NCBI RefSeq assembly: GCF_051622035.1
Contig: NC_135359.1
Coordinates: forward strand, 26,558,501 to 26,622,500
DNA length: 64,000 nucleotides
Reading direction: 5' to 3'
DNA from: Arctopsyche grandis
Lineage: Eukaryota; Arthropoda; Insecta; Trichoptera; Hydropsychidae
Position 1 is the stretch's first letter. The number at the start of each line of letters is the position of its first letter. The notes beneath the pieces were generated by a model. That model saw only the letters and a list, made by a program, of their open reading frames with translations, made no database searches and was not told the origin of the DNA. Below, in pieces: positions 59,691 through 64,000 of this stretch. The position numbers and the translations under genes were made by a program.

Positions 59691-59913
59691 ATTCTAAATG
59701 TACTATAATTGTATGTATGTATGTATGCACTTGTATATTTTATGAAAATTAATTTGACCAATATACATGTTATATATTATAAATATGAAATATATTTATT
59801 GTGATAATTCTATAATATCATATTTATGTGAATTTCATGGGTCTACTTCGTTCCACCGACTTGAAATTTTTCGTTTTCCCGACTTTTTCGGTGTATTTCA
59901 TCGTCGAGTTTGT

Positions 59914-60504
59914 ATATATGTTACAGTCGAAGTATATTCTCAGTTGTAATATATTCCAACTGGCGCTTTTGGTCATTCATATGCCAATACAATTCAACTA
60001 GTAAATTATATCTCTACTAGTGCAAATACACTTTCAACAATGTGTGCCAGTTGTAATAAGTTTTGACAGCTCTGATTATTTTTACAAATGCTTTAGAATT
60101 CAATAATGCGTTAATATTTGCTAGGTATTACGAATAAAGGTAATGAGTACCGTATTACATTAACTCTAAGAATGTGCTCAAAACAAAAATTTGACTTTCT
60201 AACTCAATTTACAAGTCGAGTGACGTTTTCATGAAAATCTAACCTCCATCTAACCTGGTACCAACTTATAGTTGAACTGTATTTTCAGTTGTAATATATT
60301 TTGACCAGTTGGAATGTAATTCTCCATATGAATCAACTTATGTGAGTTAGACGGAATATATTCCAACTAGTCAAAATATAGTATTACAACTGAAAAAAGT
60401 ACACTTCAACTATAACGGTAGTTGGTACCAGGTTAGATGGAATATATTCCAACTAGTCAAAGTATATTAAAACTGGAAGATACACTTCAACTCTAACATA
60501 TATG
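59914..60504. mobile_element. Palindromic element, ends ATATGTTACAGTCGAAGTAT
   Basis: Left end ATATGTTACAGTCGAAGTAT and right end ACTTCAACTCTAACATAT are inverse with mismatches. A strong inner palindrome (60247-60440) pairs CATCTAACCTGGTACCAACT with its inverse. AATATATTCCAACT motifs recur. It is non-coding. Confidence 0.65.
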
Positions 60505-62307
60505 TATATAAAACACTTGACAATTTTTTTAAATTGTGAAATACCTATTTTATGAGATAAACATTTAATTATTAAAAACTATGGTAAGAATTGATTTTTA
60601 ATTTAAAATATGAATGATCACAATATGTTCAGTATATTAAAATACACCAATATACAAACCAATTATACTATATTATACCAATATTTGAATTGAAAAGAAA
60701 TTTCACGCCGGTAGAATGGAGCGCACTGGAATTCCATATATGCGGGGTATAACATTATTTTATGTATCTGATTTATTTTATGCGTTTTGTTATATTTTTG
60801 GAAGACTGATCCATTTTAAATTTCATTTCGATATCTGAAAAGAATTACTAATAAAGTATAACTTCTGATGCAATCTGTAGTTGTATACGTATATAATTCC
60901 CAAGCCTTTCATATTCCATCCTAGCTATTATAAAATATGTTTCTTCATATATATAAAGTAATTGAGGACAGATTTTCAACAAAAGGAAGGTATATTTTAC
61001 CAGCCCAGCTTATATGATTAAACATATCTTAATGTATGTATGTATGTATACATATCTCTTGGAACTAACATTTTTTTGTACATGTTATTCTGACCAATTA
61101 AAAAACGATTAAATTTAAATATATTTTTATTATACAATTGATGACCACAATAATTGCATTATTGATATTAAGTATTTGTATTTACAGAAGAAATTAAGTA
61201 CATAAATCATAAAAAATATATTTTTTAATTTTATTTAAGTAACAATACAGGATTGTTGTAAATTTAGTACGAAATGATTACAAGACAAATGACCAGACAG
61301 CTGAATATATTGTCTTGAAAAAATTGGTTAATAAAAAATATTTAAACGCTAAAGGGTTATACCAAATATGAGCTAAACATGTTTATTCAAAAATATAAGG
61401 CAGAGGGGATTCTATAGTAATATTTTCGTATTAGTAGATCTACAGCAATAAACGCTATGTTAATGAATGACTCCAAATTCATCCAGACTTTATTTGCTAT
61501 CCCCATCTTAAATATTTGTTAACAATTCCTTATGTGCTTAAAATCTATTAAAAACAACTTATGGTACTACATATTACATATAATCATAAATATATATAAA
61601 TATCATAAAACTTTCTTTGGGTTTTAGCGTTTTTATTATTTACAAAACAAAATATTTCTAATGCCTTATATATGTATGTATTGAATTTTTATTCATCTAT
61701 ATTACAAAAGCTACAAATTTTTATTCAATTTTTTCATTTAATTCAGTAATAAATATTATATATTTGACTCATCATTAAATAAAAAAAAAATCAGATCATT
61801 TTAACAAGATAATTTTATAGTTTTGCCTGAGATTTGATTTCGTGTAAACATTTATTTCATTTATTTATTATAAAATTAATACTAATAATAGAAGTCATTA
61901 AAATACAACAGTTTATAATAAGAAAATAGTGTTTTAAGAATATTTAAGTAAACATAAATATTTATTAATAAATTAATAAAGTTGTGTTTATATAACAATA
62001 AATTTGTGGTCTACTGAATACATTGACTAAAATGGTTGATATATTTTGTGTTATAATTTAACATTAGCAATATATATGTATATGTAAGCATAATTATCAC
62101 ATTTAACATTACAGCATAATATTATAGAATTAAATCAATATCATATGTCAATATTCCAATTCAAATAGAACTGTGTACATATAGACAGATACAATCCAAC
62201 TCGGCAGACCACCTAATGCAACAGTACGCAGTATCTAGTCAATATTTATACAATTACATACATTTGTACTGAATAAATGAAGCAGTGTCAATATAAAAAA
62301 GCTAATT
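60505..62307. other. Very AT-rich intergenic sequence
   Basis: No gene. The last few hundred bases must include the 3'UTR of the minus-strand tetraspanin gene. Confidence 0.45.
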
Positions 62308-62559
62308 TTAAAATCCCATATCGCTTATGGTGGTGATACTAATATTGTTATCGACTTGGTGCTGTTTACGGTGAGATCTTCTCTTCTTCGAATGTACGGG
62401 ACACGGGGCTCGTCCCGCAATGCCGAATGCATTCCCCCTGGAGATCTTTCCGTTTCTGAAGTCGCCCATGTGCTCGGTGGACTTGTCGAACACTTTAGAC
62501 TTGGAAGAGTTGGTCGCCTTCCTCGGATTGTTTGCTAACGGAGTAGCTTTGGGTAAAGG
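62308..62559 (-). CDS. Candidate readthrough extension of the tetraspanin (83 codons)
   Basis: Immediately after the tetraspanin TGA the same frame is open for 83 codons to TAA at 62308-62310. It begins PLPKATPLANNPRKATNSSK and includes EHMGDFRNGK, a basic patch SKKRRSHRKQH and the end ITTISDMGF. By my count about 48 of 83 third positions are G or C in an AT-rich region, and this composition falls away right after the TAA. The stop context is TGAC, the class most often read through in insects. The alternative is an exon joined by a splice I did not find, or a chance open frame. Confidence 0.5.
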   Translation of the reverse strand, partial: PLPKATPLANNPRKATNSSKSKVFDKSTEHMGDFRNGKISRGNAFGIAGRAPCPVHSKKRRSHRKQHQVDNNISITTISDMGF

Positions 62560-62703
62560 TCAGTCGAGAATGTCCTTCAGTTTGACGTATATGCAACAAG
62601 AAACGACCATTCCGAAGATCGGTATGACGCTAATGCCCAAACCCACCGCTCCCAGTATGATAAGATGATCCCTGATGTGATTAGCCATCGGTCTTATACA
62701 ACC
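62560..62703 (-). CDS. Tetraspanin last exon
   Basis: The acceptor on the minus strand is TACTTTCAG before GGTTGTATA. It encodes GCIRPMANHIRDH, the fourth helix and the tail up to TGA. The frame continues open beyond the stop (see 62308-62559). Confidence 0.88.
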   Translation of the reverse strand, partial: GCIRPMANHIRDHLIILGAVGLGISVIPIFGMVVSCCIYVKLKDILD

Positions 62704-62931
62704 CTGAAAGTATTAAAAGTCATTTCAGTATGCATTTTTATATTTTGTTACAATGAAAGTGTATTTCTTGCATACTGTGTAATGAATGTTTGATGGGTGG
62801 TCTCTGATGCCGCACCGGGGAGTCACCGATTTGCAACATGAGTCAGGAACTAGTCTTTTCTCCCCGAGAGACACTCTCAACCAAGCACTAGCTTTCCAAT
62901 CTTCGTGTCGGACTGCTCCACAACATTTGAA
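62560..62931 (-). CDS. CD151/TSPAN11-type tetraspanin, C-terminal two exons (partial gene)
   Basis: Exons 62931-62776 and 62703-62560 (minus) join in phase 0 to 99 codons plus stop. The first exon begins FKCCGAVRHEDWKASAW and contains VPDSCCKSVTPRCGIRDHPS, giving the large extracellular loop. With GC of the next exon there are six loop cysteines (CCG, CC, C, C), the CD151/TSPAN4/9/11 pattern. The second exon has the fourth membrane helix (HLIILGAVGLGISVIPIFGM) and the short tail YVKLKDILD before TGA at 62562-62560. Tetraspanins organise membrane partners such as integrins. Exons for the first three helices are not seen up to 64000. Confidence 0.85.
62776..62931 (-). CDS. Tetraspanin penultimate exon, large extracellular loop
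   Basis: The acceptor on the minus strand is AATGTTTCAG before TTCAAATGT, the donor ACA then GTATGC. Length is 156 bases (52 codons, phase 0 to 0). It carries the CCG hallmark and PDSCC. The 5' exon it joins is not identified. Confidence 0.88.
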
Positions 62932-63053
62932 CTGAAACATTAAAAATACAACTGAATATAAAGCTACTTCCAATATGCACGTACTATTATATACACAATC
63001 TGCTTTAGATCGTCGACTTTGGAGAGTCTTTAGTTAATATATTATAATAATAT

Positions 63054-63446
63054 TGTTGCGTAGAGGTGGGTGGAGGATCCAAGTAAAAGGCCAAAGTCGT
63101 TTCACAGCATTTATTGATGATTAAGGAGATACACGCACTGGCAGTGCTCAGTCCAGAATGACATGATATCGCCTACGTACCGCCTTATAAAGGGTAGATC
63201 TCTCAGGACGTCTTATCTGTTTACCTATTGTATAGTCACGTATTCGGATGTCTTCCCACGGTATGGGTCAGTCGTTCTGAGAAGTGCAATCACTGTTTAG
63301 ATTACTTGCACTTAGCCTGTCGCTAATCCTTGAAACCACTTATACCGGTCGCACGGTATGCACTTAGTTAATCCGTTAACAGATAATCCTTGAACGGTCA
63401 CACAGTCTCTGGGATTCTATTCGCTTAATCCGCGGTGTACGTAACA
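63054..63446 (+). mobile_element. Solo LTR, copy 2
   Basis: TGTTGCGTAG to GTACGTAACA, flanked by ATAT on both sides. It is clearly the same family as 47353-47737: identical over most of the first 200 bases, more diverged afterwards. It lies about 120 bases upstream of the tetraspanin loop exon, probably in an intron of that gene. Confidence 0.8.
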
Positions 63447-63767
63447 ATATATGTATATATAAAAAGAGACGTGACGGATGTGGATATGTGACTATGTGTG
63501 TGGCAGACGCGTGGACACACAACCAATCAGAGCAAAGTATTAGAGACGCGGGGTAGCGTGGTAGCGGGGGAGGTGGGTGGGGTGTGCGACGTTGGGCCGA
63601 GTCACGGGTGACACATACACACTATTTATTACGATTAATATTACGTGGGCCCGCGTGACTATAAATTACCTTACTAAATATTTATATTATAACATATAAC
63701 TTTATTTTAATTCGTGTATCAATTCCTTTCCGAAAACACCCGTTGAAATCAACGGGCAGAACACTAG
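63447..63767 (+). mobile_element. Helitron 3' portion
   Basis: The 3' end has a perfect 8-bp-stem hairpin (63739-63756, CCCGTTGA and TCAACGGG around AA), then seven bases and CTAG (63764-63767) before T, the canonical Helitron terminus. The start near TATATATAAAAAGAGACGTGA is typical of Helitron 5' ends, but the first TC is missing or displaced by the LTR insertion. Confidence 0.75.
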
Positions 63768-63790
63768 TTATGTATAAGATGTATTATGAG

Positions 63791-63923
63791 TAGAGGTAGG
63801 ATAACCAAGGTGCCGTTTATTGTTAAAATGTTGTAAATGCATTGTTAAAGGTTTGCCGAACCTTTTTTACAAAGCATTTACAACAATTGAACAATAAGCG
63901 GCACCTTGGCTATCCTACCTCTA
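63791..63923. mobile_element. 133-bp hAT MITE, near-perfect palindrome
   Basis: It starts TAGAGGTAGGATAACCAAGG and ends with the inverse. ATTATGAG is on both sides (63783-63790 and 63924-63931). TAGAG fits the hAT terminal consensus. A decayed copy is at 43457-43560. Confidence 0.9.
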
Positions 63924-64000
63924 ATTATGAGCATTTATAAGAATTGTGAATAGGTTTTTGAATTATTTTTCCTATTATGCTGTCCATTAAAATTATAATA

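Noticed and set aside
62356-62668. Plus-strand ORFs over the tetraspanin last exon and extension
   Set aside because: They are complements of the minus-strand frame, which has a clear tetraspanin helix. Note that the plus ORFs do not by themselves explain why the minus frame stays open past TGA.

Overview
The window is AT-rich, intron-rich eukaryotic DNA from an insect. I infer this from the insect-type ETS factor, long introns full of small DNA transposons, tRNA-headed SINEs, Helitrons, and abundant ATACATATGTA-type simple sequence. The order is not resolved. Three protein-coding genes are supported. (1) An Ets98B/D-ets-4 (SPDEF-class) transcription factor on the plus strand has six coding exons from 9509 to 35129. 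They join in phase into 606 codons: a 13-codon first exon, one large regulatory exon, a Pointed (SAM/PNT) domain split over two exons, and an ETS domain split over two exons. (2) A TMEM237-like ciliary transition-zone membrane protein on the plus strand has five coding exons from 55362 to 58856 (531 codons), with a Pro/basic N-terminus and four C-terminal membrane segments. (3) The 3' end of a CD151/TSPAN11-type tetraspanin lies on the minus strand (62931 to 62560), and its 5' exons lie beyond the window or were not found.

Layout. 1-9050 is a repeat-rich intergenic block: a SINE split by a hAT-like element that itself contains a palindromic element, a broken Tc1-like transposase, a 1.5-kb inverted-repeat element, a non-LTR retrotransposon tail and an ACCGGT-rich element. 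9051-36740 is Ets98B with its putative promoter, five introns of about 10.2, 3.6, 3.3, 5.2 and 1.5 kb, and a roughly 1.6-kb 3'UTR. 36741-55300 is intergenic and holds most of the mobile elements. It includes an 18-bp minisatellite, Helitrons, a solo LTR, palindromic elements with 9-bp target duplications, and a SINE whose head was hit serially at TTAA by three elements, one of which carries a nested hAT and a palindromic MITE. TMEM237 begins about 200 bp beyond that stack. 58857-62307 is the TMEM237 3' region and repeats. 62308-64000 holds the tetraspanin end, a second solo LTR, a Helitron 3' end and a hAT MITE.

The three genes show no operon-like or pathway link. They are ordinary neighbours: a nuclear regulator, a ciliary membrane protein and a plasma-membrane organiser. 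The observation most worth following is in the tetraspanin. Its stop codon is TGA followed by C, and the same frame stays open for 83 more codons with coding-like third-position composition before TAA. This is a candidate stop-codon readthrough extension. Much of the rest of the interest is the layered insertion history of the transposons, which can be read from intact target-site duplications. All coordinates and splice choices were worked out by eye; no search or alignment was run.
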